From Rhodospirillaceae bacterium (GTDB lineage Bacteria > Pseudomonadota > Alphaproteobacteria > Rhodospirillales > Magnetovibrionaceae): DNA of 9,414 nt. Of the stretch, positions 1 to 6,487 are shown piece by piece; the first letter of the stretch is position 1, and every line of letters begins with the position of its first letter. The position numbers and the translations under genes are program-made. The stretch is from positions 1 through 9,414 of the forward strand of contig JAOULV010000037.1 of assembly GCA_029881835.1 (NCBI GenBank), given 5' to 3'. Under the pieces are notes generated by a model that worked only from the letters and a program-made list of their open reading frames with translations, ran no database searches and had not been told where the DNA came from.

Positions 1-249
1 CAAGAGCACACCTGCCAAAAAAGCGGTACGGCTTCATGGTTTTTCCCGTTTATTTAAGGCCGCATAAATATAATATAGAATGTGTCTTATGGTTCCAAGC
101 ATCCATCGGGTTTAAAATGATTATTTATAGAACGGGTCATCATGCTGGACATGGCGGGGGCCATTGCCTAGAAATAATCTGGTCGGGTAAAAATTGCCTA
201 AACGTTAAAGTTTAATTATTTACTGTTTTAAAGTGGGGGGCCTGCAAGG
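1..249. other. Left-edge region without an identified gene; leader of thrB
   Basis: No recognisable product is encoded here. Two open stretches touch the left edge. One is a plus-strand tail ending in TAA at 65-67 (last residues SRLFKAA), which could be the end of an upstream gene. The other is a minus-strand ATG at 37-35 followed by 12 open codons (starting MKPYRFFG). Neither is long enough to identify, and they exclude each other as the main reading. An AT-rich stretch at 61-80 contains a perfect TATAAT. A small stem (ATGGC, loop GGGG, GCCAT) lies at 151-164. A 59-codon open frame at 36-215 has no protein-like character. The last 35 bases before thrB contain a G run at 235-240 that may serve as its weak ribosome-binding site. 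Confidence 0.5.
69..74 (+). promoter_or_regulatory. Candidate -10 box (TATAAT) upstream of thrB-rnhA
   Basis: The hexamer TATAAT at 69-74 matches the sigma-70 -10 consensus exactly and lies in an AT-rich stretch. No good -35 match is found 16-18 bases upstream; the sequence there is close to CCGTTT. If it is used, the thrB message would have a leader of roughly 170 bases. This is inferred from the hexamer alone, and chance occurrence in AT-rich DNA is quite possible. Confidence 0.25.
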
Positions 250-1218
250 GTGGCAGTTTATACGGAAGTTTCTGATGATGATCTGGCCAAGTTTGCCGAT
301 GTTTACGGCATTGGCGAGGTTCTTTCGTGCAAAGGCATAGCCGAAGGGGTGGAAAATTCCAATTTTTTACTCAACACCGACAAGGGCTCGTTCATTCTTA
401 CGCTTTATGAAAAACGGGTGAACCCCGATGATCTGCCATTTTTCTTAGGACTTATGGAACACTTATCAGAACGTGGGGTAAAATGCCCGCGCCCCGTGCA
501 TGCGGCTGACGGTCAAATGCTCAAAACCATAAGCGGCAGGCCAGCGGCAATAATAACGTTTCTTTCCGGCATGTGGCCCAGAAGCGTTCAAACATTTCAT
601 TGTGCCGAACTTGGCGGCGCGTTGGCCGAAATGCACATTGCCGGTTCTGATTTTACCATCAAACGTAAAAATGCACTGTCGGTTGATAGCTGGCGCAAAT
701 TGCTAAATTCGTGCGAAGGCCGCGGTGAGGAGGTTATTCCCGGAATAACCAAAGAACTTGAATCTGAGCTGGATTTTCTTGAAAAAAATTGGCCGACAAA
801 TCTTCCGGCTGGCGTCATTCATGCCGATCTATTTCCGGATAATGTTTTTTTTCGCTCAGAAAAATTGACCGGCCTGATAGATTTTTATTTCGCCTGCAAT
901 GATCAGTTCGCTTATGACGTTGCCATTTGCCTTAATGCATGGTGTTTCGAACCCGACCTTAGCTTTAATGTTACCAAGGCCAAAAAAATGCTTGGGTCGT
1001 ACCGCAAGGTCAGGGATTTTTCCGCAGATGAACTTGCCGCCCTGCCGATATTGGCGCGTGGAAGTGCCACCCGGTTTTTACTTACCCGTCTTTATGATTG
1101 GCTCAACACCCCAAAGGGCGCGATGGTTACACCACACGACCCAAAAGAATATCTTGCCCGCCTGCGTTTTCATCAAAGCGTAAAAGGGCCCGGTGCCTAT
1201 GGGTTGGATAGGTCTTAA
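250..1218 (+). CDS. thrB: Homoserine kinase (ThrB, ChoK-like/APH-fold type)
   Basis: This enzyme phosphorylates L-homoserine with ATP to give O-phosphohomoserine, the substrate of threonine synthase, in the cytoplasm. The 322-residue product has the length and N-terminus (MAVYTEVSDDDL) typical of the alphaproteobacterial form, which belongs to the phosphotransferase fold shared with choline kinase and aminoglycoside phosphotransferases rather than the GHMK form of E. coli. Visible motifs are the N-lobe segment around GVENSNFLL (33-41), the catalytic loop HADLFPDN (191-198, with D193 and N198) and the metal-binding LIDF (209-212, D211). The start is GTG at 250. The ribosome-binding site is weak (G run at 235-240), but no later start would keep the conserved N-terminus. 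rnhA begins 4 bases after its stop, so the two are probably cotranscribed. An antibiotic phosphotransferase is the alternative for this fold, but overall similarity to ThrB and the presence of thrC nearby favour homoserine kinase. Confidence 0.93.
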   Translation: MAVYTEVSDDDLAKFADVYGIGEVLSCKGIAEGVENSNFLLNTDKGSFILTLYEKRVNPDDLPFFLGLMEHLSERGVKCPRPVHAADGQMLKTISGRPAAIITFLSGMWPRSVQTFHCAELGGALAEMHIAGSDFTIKRKNALSVDSWRKLLNSCEGRGEEVIPGITKELESELDFLEKNWPTNLPAGVIHADLFPDNVFFRSEKLTGLIDFYFACNDQFAYDVAICLNAWCFEPDLSFNVTKAKKMLGSYRKVRDFSADELAALPILARGSATRFLLTRLYDWLNTPKGAMVTPHDPKEYLARLRFHQSVKGPGAYGLDRS

Positions 1219-1222
1219 GCTT

Positions 1223-1666
1223 ATGGCCGAACCAGGTATCGTTGACATATTTACCGATGGCGCATGTTCGGGAAACCCCGGCCCCGGTGGCTGGGGCGTG
1301 GTTATGCGCTGGAACGGGGAAGAAAAAGAAATTTATGGCGGCGAAGCTGACACCACCAACAACCGAATGGAATTAATGGCCGCAATTCGTGGATTGGAAA
1401 GCCTGAAGCGGGAAATGAAGGTGCGGGTACATACCGATTCAACTTACGTCAAAGACGGCATCACCAAATGGATCCACGGTTGGAAAAACAACGGCTGGAA
1501 AACCGCCGCCAAGAAGCCGGTCAAAAACCAAGACCTATGGCAAATGCTGGACAAGGCAATTTCCGAACACAAGGTTGAATGGCATTGGGTAAAAGGCCAT
1601 GCCGGGCACCCGGAAAATGAACGCGCCGATGAATTGGCGCGCCGGGGCGCCGAAGAATCTGCCTAA
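1223..1666 (+). CDS. rnhA: Ribonuclease HI
   Basis: RNase HI cleaves the RNA strand of RNA-DNA hybrids in the cytoplasm and helps remove primers and R-loops. From the ATG at 1223 the product has 147 residues, close to the family norm of about 150. All active-site residues are visible: D12 in FTDGACSGNPGPGGWG, E50 in NNRMELMA, D72 in VHTDSTYV, H126 in VKGHAGH and D136 in NERADELA. The basic handle region with WKNNGWKTAAKKPVKN (87-102) is present, as in the E. coli enzyme. A longer reading from GTG at 1193 would overlap the end of thrB and add ten residues not expected in the family. The ATG at 1223 is therefore preferred, with an AGG-containing stretch at 1206-1212 before it. Pairing with thrB is known from other alphaproteobacteria. 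Nothing looks truncated. Confidence 0.95.
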   Translation: MAEPGIVDIFTDGACSGNPGPGGWGVVMRWNGEEKEIYGGEADTTNNRMELMAAIRGLESLKREMKVRVHTDSTYVKDGITKWIHGWKNNGWKTAAKKPVKNQDLWQMLDKAISEHKVEWHWVKGHAGHPENERADELARRGAEESA

Positions 1667-1692
1667 GTTAAAATTCTTGTTGGCTAGGGGGG

Positions 1693-2175
1693 CTAAAGCT
1701 TGCCCAGTTGGCTTTCGGCGCTGGAAATACCAAATTGGCCCGCAGGTTCAATATCAATTGAGGTAACCTTGCCGTCATCAACCACCATGGCAAAACGCTG
1801 GCAACGAAGGCCAAGGCCACGGGCATTAAGGTCAAGCTCCAGCCCGGCGGCTTTGGTAAATTCAGCCGAGCCATCACCGATCATGCGTATTTTATCGCCA
1901 ACACCTTGATCATATCCCCACGCCCCCATGACAAACGCATCGTTTACCGAAAAGCAAACTATTTCATCAATGCCTTTGGCTTTGATTTCCGATTCAAATT
2001 TTAGGTAACCGGGAACGTGCTGGGCCGAACACGTTGGGGTAAAGGCACCGGGCAGACCAAACAGCAAAACTTTTTTACCGGAAAAAAGATCTTTTGATGA
2101 AATTTCAACCGGACCTTCGGTCCCCATTTCATATAATTTAGCCGCTGGTATTGTGTCACCTGCCTTGATGGTCAT
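1693..2175 (-). CDS. Peroxiredoxin, Prx5-like (thiol peroxidase)
   Basis: The 160-residue protein belongs to the Prx5 branch of the AhpC/TSA family and should reduce hydrogen peroxide and organic peroxides in the cytoplasm; no signal peptide is seen. The peroxidatic cysteine is C49 in PGAFTPTCS, with P42 and T46 forming the usual active-site motif. R127 in LRCQRFAMVVDDG matches the conserved catalytic arginine. Other cysteines are C74 (IVCFSV, equivalent to a cysteine also found in human PRDX5) and C125 directly before QRF, where serine is common. The position near the C-terminus that carries the resolving cysteine in human PRDX5 reads GISSAES, with no cysteine. The enzyme is therefore probably a 1-Cys or glutaredoxin/thiol-dependent type, or it resolves through C74 or C125. 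GGAG lies 9 bases before the ATG. The gene follows the DsbD-like gene by 58 bases on the same strand and faces rnhA convergently. Confidence 0.92.
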   Translation of the reverse strand: MTIKAGDTIPAAKLYEMGTEGPVEISSKDLFSGKKVLLFGLPGAFTPTCSAQHVPGYLKFESEIKAKGIDEIVCFSVNDAFVMGAWGYDQGVGDKIRMIGDGSAEFTKAAGLELDLNARGLGLRCQRFAMVVDDGKVTSIDIEPAGQFGISSAESQLGKL

Positions 2176-2200
2176 TTTTTGTTCTCCGGTTTTGAATGTC

Positions 2201-2214
2201 TTTAATTAATTAAA
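2201..2214. promoter_or_regulatory. AT palindrome in the spacer before the peroxiredoxin gene
   Basis: TTTAATTAATTAAA is a perfect 14-base palindrome in the 58-base gap between the DsbD-like gene and the peroxiredoxin gene. On the minus strand a TTGGCA (5 of 6 with the -35 consensus, positions 2230-2225) precedes it, so the palindrome falls where a -10 region would lie. The hexamers inside it match TATAAT poorly at 16-18 base spacing. It may be an AT-rich promoter element or operator giving the peroxiredoxin its own transcript. AT palindromes of this kind also arise by chance. Confidence 0.25.
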
Positions 2215-2233
2215 ACATAGTTTTTGCCAAGGC

Positions 2234-4420
2234 TTATTTCAATTGTTCTTTTTTAGAGGCTTTATCAAGCGCATCTATGACTATTTGTTGGCTTAGCAGT
2301 TCGGGCAAGGCAAAACCATTTGGCATTTCTGGCCCATAAACCGCATTAAAGGGTATTCCATAGCGGCCAAAGCTAGACAGGTAATTTGATATTTCATCAC
2401 TGGGGCGGGTCCAATCGGCCTGCATGGCGATAACGTCTTTTTGTTTTAAGCGGGCAAGGGCATCCCCACCGGAAAGGGAAACCGCCTTGTTTATTTGGCA
2501 TGTCAGGCACCATTCGGCGGTGACATCGACAAAAACAGTTTTTCCGTTTCGAACCAGTGCGGGAATTGCCCTTTGGTCAAACGGTTGCCAAATCCCTTCA
2601 AGTTCTGAAACGTCATATTCGCCGTAGCCATTTTGCCGGGTTCCATCGGGCACTAATAACGCCAAAATTGCCAATGCCCCAACGGCCAGCCATTCCAACC
2701 TGCCAAAACGTCTGCCCATACGGTGGTGCAGCCAAAACACCCCAACCACCAATGCCAAAATACCACCCAGCAACCATGCCGCCATAACGTTTACCTGAAT
2801 TGCAATAATGCTGAGCAACCACATAGCGGTTGCGGCCAAGGCAAAACCCATGACGCGGCGAAGGATTACCATCCAGCGCCCGGGCTTCGGCATTTTGGTG
2901 GCAAGCCCCGGCCACACGGCAATCAACAAATATGGTGCGGCAAGGCCAACGCCCAGTGCGCTAAACACCATGAATATATCAAGCGCCCCGCGGGCAAGGG
3001 CAAACCCCACGGCGGTTCCCAAAAACGGGGCCGAACAAGGCGTCGCCAAAAGCGTGGCAAAGGCACCGGTTAGGAAATGCCCGCCAAGACCGTGTTGGTG
3101 GGTTTGGGTTGCGCCAATTTCAGAAATACTGCCGGGCAAATGAATTTCAAAAAATCCCCACATGTTGGCGGCAAACACCACAATCACCAATGCCATGGAA
3201 ATTAAAAACCATGGGTGTTGGAATTGAATACCCCAACCGACTGCGGCACCAACGCTTTTTAATGCAACCAACGCACCTGCTAATAATAAAAATGAAAAAA
3301 TAATTCCTGCCGCCGAAGCGATAAAGCTAATGCGCACGGTTTTTTTGTTGCCACCACCATGACCAACCACACCCATTAGCTTAATTGAAAGAACCGGCAA
3401 AACACACGGCATAAGGTTAAGTATCATTCCGCCCAACAGGGCCAGACCTAAAATAATTATTATTGAAGTTCCGCCACTAAGAGCAGGGGCCATAAGGTCG
3501 CTAACCGCAAGGGTACTGGCGGTGGCAATTGTTGGAACCATATTTTGTTCCACGCCGCGTGGGCCATTTTTATCAACAAGCGTGAAAGTCAATTCGGTCT
3601 CGCTAAGCGGTTTTTTTAAACCGCCAATCCCGTCCACAGACAATTCAAGCACTGCCATTTTTGCCGAAGCATCAATCCATGTTTGTGGGCTGGAAAAAGA
3701 AAGACCGTCCGGTCCTTCAACAAATAAATCAGGTTCGGTGAAATTTGTATCAGTGCTGGCCGTAACAATTAACACACCTTTTTTATGGCCTGTTTTAATT
3801 TCAGCACTTTTTATTGTCAGGCCTATGCCCGCATCTTTTTTTGGAACGCGCGATTCATAGCGGCTGATAAGGTGGGCATCAGTTGCGTTAATTTGTGCTT
3901 GTCCGTTAATGCCTTTGGGAATGAAAAGCTCAAGCTCGGCTTCATAAGGTATGCAAAGTTCGGCGCAGGCTAAATAATCAACATTTACCTTGATGGATAA
4001 ATCCTGATTTGGATTTTTTAGTTTTAGCGCTATGGGAAAAACTACTTCTTTTTTATAGCCCAGCGTTTCAAACCCAAGTATGGAAAACCTTTCAGGTGTG
4101 GGCCAGCGCATGTTTGTATCATATATATTTTCTGATCCGTCCCAGTTTATTGACGGGGGGTATCCGGCATCACCGGCCGAACGCCAGTAAACTTTCCAAT
4201 TAGGGTTAAGTTCAAAATGCAAACCGATGGTGACATTTGTGTCGTTGCCCACGGTGTCTAGCGCGCTTATCAGCCTAACCCGGGTGTGTTCGGTTTCATT
4301 CCAAGTTGATGATGCGCCATTGGCAGCGGTTGAAAAGCTTAGCAAAATTACAGCAATAAAAAGCGCCAGCGACAAAGAGGCAGCGTTTATTATATTTTTG
4401 GGAAAAAATATTTTAGGCAT
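2234..4420 (-). CDS. Thiol:disulfide interchange protein, DsbD/ScsB type
   Basis: This is a three-part inner-membrane reductase that moves electrons from cytoplasmic thioredoxin to periplasmic thiol proteins. Numbering is from the ATG at 4420 (728 residues). A signal peptide is evident (hydrophobic core 16-30, likely cleavage after ANG near 35). A periplasmic domain runs to about 315 and contains CAELC (C152, C156), the CxxxC pattern of the ScsB-like group. About eight membrane segments lie between 318 and 591, with one redox cysteine in each half: C339 in NLMPCVLPVLS and C462 in ATPCSAPFLG. A C-terminal periplasmic thioredoxin domain carries WCLTC (C638, C641) and a cis-proline in GIPF (P690). 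A further in-frame ATG at 4495 would add 25 mostly polar residues before the signal peptide. Neither start has a clear Shine-Dalgarno sequence; the inner one gives a normal signal peptide. The membrane core resembles CcdA, but the flanking domains exclude a plain CcdA. Whether the partner is DsbC/DsbG, a cytochrome maturation protein or a copper-stress protein cannot be told from the sequence. Confidence 0.9.
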   Translation of the reverse strand: MPKIFFPKNIINAASLSLALFIAVILLSFSTAANGASSTWNETEHTRVRLISALDTVGNDTNVTIGLHFELNPNWKVYWRSAGDAGYPPSINWDGSENIYDTNMRWPTPERFSILGFETLGYKKEVVFPIALKLKNPNQDLSIKVNVDYLACAELCIPYEAELELFIPKGINGQAQINATDAHLISRYESRVPKKDAGIGLTIKSAEIKTGHKKGVLIVTASTDTNFTEPDLFVEGPDGLSFSSPQTWIDASAKMAVLELSVDGIGGLKKPLSETELTFTLVDKNGPRGVEQNMVPTIATASTLAVSDLMAPALSGGTSIIIILGLALLGGMILNLMPCVLPVLSIKLMGVVGHGGGNKKTVRISFIASAAGIIFSFLLLAGALVALKSVGAAVGWGIQFQHPWFLISMALVIVVFAANMWGFFEIHLPGSISEIGATQTHQHGLGGHFLTGAFATLLATPCSAPFLGTAVGFALARGALDIFMVFSALGVGLAAPYLLIAVWPGLATKMPKPGRWMVILRRVMGFALAATAMWLLSIIAIQVNVMAAWLLGGILALVVGVFWLHHRMGRRFGRLEWLAVGALAILALLVPDGTRQNGYGEYDVSELEGIWQPFDQRAIPALVRNGKTVFVDVTAEWCLTCQINKAVSLSGGDALARLKQKDVIAMQADWTRPSDEISNYLSSFGRYGIPFNAVYGPEMPNGFALPELLSQQIVIDALDKASKKEQLK

Positions 4421-4628
4421 AATGGTTTTTTCTAAGATCCTTGAGATATTGCCCTTAGGGTTGGCGCTTATTATTAGGTTATTAGGTAAAAACATAGTAA
4501 CAAAAAATGGCTGAAAAGTGTCATTTGAGGGCTAATTTTATTGTTCACGGGTTCTTTATTTTGGGCAATACCTGCCTATATGTAATAATTAATGCCAATA
4601 AACCTCAAAACGGGTAGGAGCGCACGCA
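4421..4628. promoter_or_regulatory. Divergent intergenic region between the DsbD-like gene and yqgE
   Basis: This AT-rich gap must hold the start signals of two divergent genes. On the minus strand TTGCCC (4568-4563) and AACAAT (4545-4540) are separated by 17 bases, each matching 4 of 6 consensus positions, a weak candidate promoter for the DsbD-like gene. On the plus strand TTGGGC (4561-4566) overlaps that same -35 site and is followed by AT-rich sequence around 4578-4590, but no good -10 is spaced correctly. GTAGGAG just before yqgE is its ribosome-binding site (4615-4620). No strong dyad or tandem repeat is seen. The first 75 bases of the region would be coding if the reductase begins at 4495. 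Confidence 0.35.
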
Positions 4629-5204
4629 ATGACGATCCAGACCTCAAAATCATCTTATTTTTCCGGGCAACTGCTGGTCGCCATGCCGACCATGCCTGAT
4701 CCGCGCTTTGCCCAGACGGTTATATATATTTGTGCCCACAACGAAGATGGGGCCATGGGGTTGATTATCAACCGTGCCATGGAAGAGGTAACATTCCCTG
4801 ACCTGCTGGAACAACTTGGTATCGAATTGTTAGACCCCAGAGCCGCAATTCGTGTTCATTCCGGTGGCCCGGTTGAGGTCGAACGCGGGTTTGTTCTGCA
4901 TTCACCTGATTATGTGCATGAGTCAACCCTTGTGGTTGACGGGCAGGTTGCCTTGACCGCAACGGTGGACATAGTAAAGGCAATCGCCGAAGGGCGCGGT
5001 CCGGAAAAAAGGCTTCTTACCCTTGGTTATGCCGGCTGGGGTCCGGGGCAGCTAGATAATGAAATATTGGAAAACGGGTGGCTTTCGGTCAACGCAAGCC
5101 CGGAAATTGTATTTGGTCTAAACCCCGACAGCAAATGGGAAGACGCTTTGCATAGCATGGGCATTGATGCGTTGATGTTATCTGAAGATGCGGGGCATGC
5201 CTGA
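4629..5204 (+). CDS. YqgE/AlgH family protein (UPF0301, DUF179)
   Basis: The 191-residue product matches the YqgE/AlgH family, whose biochemical role is not settled; AlgH was first tied to alginate regulation in Pseudomonas, and structures suggest a binding role rather than an enzyme. Family motifs are GQLLVAMPTMPDPRF (13-27), MGLIINR (43-49), HSGGPVEVERGFVLH (77-91) and GYAGWGPGQLDNEI (133-146), followed by W151. The length is normal for the family and there is no signal peptide or membrane segment, so it is presumably cytoplasmic. The ATG at 4629 has a good AGGAG 8 bases upstream. It stands alone on its strand, divergent from the DsbD-like gene and convergent with the M16 peptidase gene, with 14 bases between the two stops. 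Confidence 0.93.
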   Translation: MTIQTSKSSYFSGQLLVAMPTMPDPRFAQTVIYICAHNEDGAMGLIINRAMEEVTFPDLLEQLGIELLDPRAAIRVHSGGPVEVERGFVLHSPDYVHESTLVVDGQVALTATVDIVKAIAEGRGPEKRLLTLGYAGWGPGQLDNEILENGWLSVNASPEIVFGLNPDSKWEDALHSMGIDALMLSEDAGHA

Positions 5205-5218
5205 TTTATTTGAAATCA

Positions 5219-6481
5219 TTAACCAAGGCGTGATTTGATTTTATCAAAACTTTCAAGCTTACCAATGGGGCCGACCGCAGAAAGTGTTGGCGGGCTGGCC
5301 ATAAAACGTTTGGCAACACGCCTGATTGCGGCTTCATCCACCGCTTCGATTTTATTTAAGGCTTCTTCAATTGGAATGTGTCTGCCGAAAACAGATATCT
5401 GCCGGGCCAATTGTTCGGCCCGTGACGATGTGCTTTCAAGGCCCATTAACATTGATGATTTAATTTGCGCTTTGGCCCTGATTATTTCATCACTGCTAAT
5501 TGGGCCATTTAATTTTGATAATTCATCGGTTATTACCGGAATAAGTTCTGCAGTTTCTTTTTCACCGGTTCCGGCATAAACCCCAAATAGTCCGCTATCG
5601 GCATAGGGCGAAAAGAAAGAATAAACGCTATAAACAAGACCGCGTTTTTCGCGTACCTCTTGAAACAATCTAGATGACATCCCCCCGCCAAAAAGACCGG
5701 ATAAAACGCCAGCGGCGTAATAATCATCATCGTGATAATTAATGCCTTCAAACCCCAACACGATATGAACCTGTTCGATATCGCGGATTTCGCGCAATTC
5801 GCCACCTTTGTAATTTGCTGGTGGGTGGTTAGGACCTTTGCCGGTTGGGGTGTCGGCAAAATGGCTTTCGGCCATGGCCACTACTTCGTCGTGTTTTAAT
5901 TTTCCCGCCGCCGCCAAAACCATTGCTTCACTGCGGTAATAATCTTTCATGTAGCCGTGCATCGTATCGCGCTCCATCGCGCTGATGCCATCAAAATAGC
6001 CAAGCACCGGGCGGCCAAGGGGCTGGTCGGGATAAGCCGCCAATTGGAACAAATCAAACACCACGTCATCGGGTGTGTCATTGGCTTGGTTTATTTCTTG
6101 TAAAATAACGCCACGCTCGCGCTCGAACTCGTCATTATCAAGGGTCGCATTGATGACAAGGTCGGAAACTATATCAATCGCCAGACCAAGGTCTTCTTTC
6201 AGGGTTTTGGCGTAATAGGCCGTATTTTCCCGCGAGGTATAGGCGTTAATGTGCCCGCCGACATTTTCAATTTCTTCGGCCAGACTTTGTGCGGTGCGTT
6301 TTTTTGTGCCCTTAAAGGTCATGTGTTCCAAAACATGGGAAACCCCGCCAACGTTTGGCGCTTCGAACCTGGCCCCGGCATCTACCCAAATACCGGCAGA
6401 TGTTGTTTCAACGCTGGCCATTTCATTGGTGACAATGCGAAGGCCGCTTGCAAGTGTTGTGATATTTACGTTTTCAGGCAT
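5219..6481 (-). CDS. M16 zinc metallopeptidase, mitochondrial processing peptidase-like
   Basis: The 420-residue protein is an M16B peptidase close to the beta subunit of mitochondrial processing peptidase and its alphaproteobacterial relatives. The inverted zinc motif HxxEH is HVLEH (H49, E52, H53), with the third zinc ligand E129 (in LQEINQ) 76 residues after H53, exactly the family spacing. NAYTSRENTAYYAK (79-92) and AYPDQPLGRPVLG (149-161) are typical of the catalytic N-terminal half. The C-terminal half has the glycine-rich segment FGGGMSSRLFQEVREK (264-279) and the conserved R280 and Y284 used in substrate binding. No signal peptide is seen. It starts 6 bases after the thrC stop with only a weak AAGAG upstream, so it probably depends on transcription and coupled translation from thrC. 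Substrates are unknown. Single-chain bacterial forms can act as homodimers, so a separate alpha-like subunit is not required. Confidence 0.94.
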   Translation of the reverse strand: MPENVNITTLASGLRIVTNEMASVETTSAGIWVDAGARFEAPNVGGVSHVLEHMTFKGTKKRTAQSLAEEIENVGGHINAYTSRENTAYYAKTLKEDLGLAIDIVSDLVINATLDNDEFERERGVILQEINQANDTPDDVVFDLFQLAAYPDQPLGRPVLGYFDGISAMERDTMHGYMKDYYRSEAMVLAAAGKLKHDEVVAMAESHFADTPTGKGPNHPPANYKGGELREIRDIEQVHIVLGFEGINYHDDDYYAAGVLSGLFGGGMSSRLFQEVREKRGLVYSVYSFFSPYADSGLFGVYAGTGEKETAELIPVITDELSKLNGPISSDEIIRAKAQIKSSMLMGLESTSSRAEQLARQISVFGRHIPIEEALNKIEAVDEAAIRRVAKRFMASPPTLSAVGPIGKLESFDKIKSRLG

Positions 6482-6487
6482 GGCCGG

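Noticed and set aside
36..215. Plus-strand open frame of 59 codons before thrB
   Set aside because: It has no clear ribosome-binding site, overlaps the candidate promoter, and its sequence lacks any recognisable fold or family character.
845..852. Run of eight T in thrB as a slippage or frameshift site
   Set aside because: The frame is intact across it (Val-Phe-Phe within the conserved catalytic loop region), and nothing suggests programmed frameshifting.
250..1218. Aminoglycoside phosphotransferase reading of the first gene
   Set aside because: The HxD catalytic loop is shared by the fold, but the N-terminus, length and rnhA/thrC context fit homoserine kinase.
1193..1222. Upstream GTG start for rnhA overlapping thrB
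   Set aside because: It adds ten residues not expected in RNase HI, whereas the ATG at 1223 gives the normal length and active-site spacing.
1667..1692. Bidirectional terminator between rnhA and the peroxiredoxin gene
   Set aside because: I could not find a convincing stem with flanking T or A runs in this 26-base gap.
2723..3143. Two overlapping plus-strand open frames of 111-116 codons opposite the DsbD-like gene
   Set aside because: They lie wholly inside the membrane core of a well-supported gene, with compositions (rich in Pro, Lys, Gln, His) typical of antisense shadows.
5203..5217. GATTT-ATTTG-AAATC inverted repeat between yqgE and the M16 gene as a terminator
   Set aside because: The stem is only 5 base pairs, AT-rich and lacks a following T run on either strand, so it would be a poor terminator.
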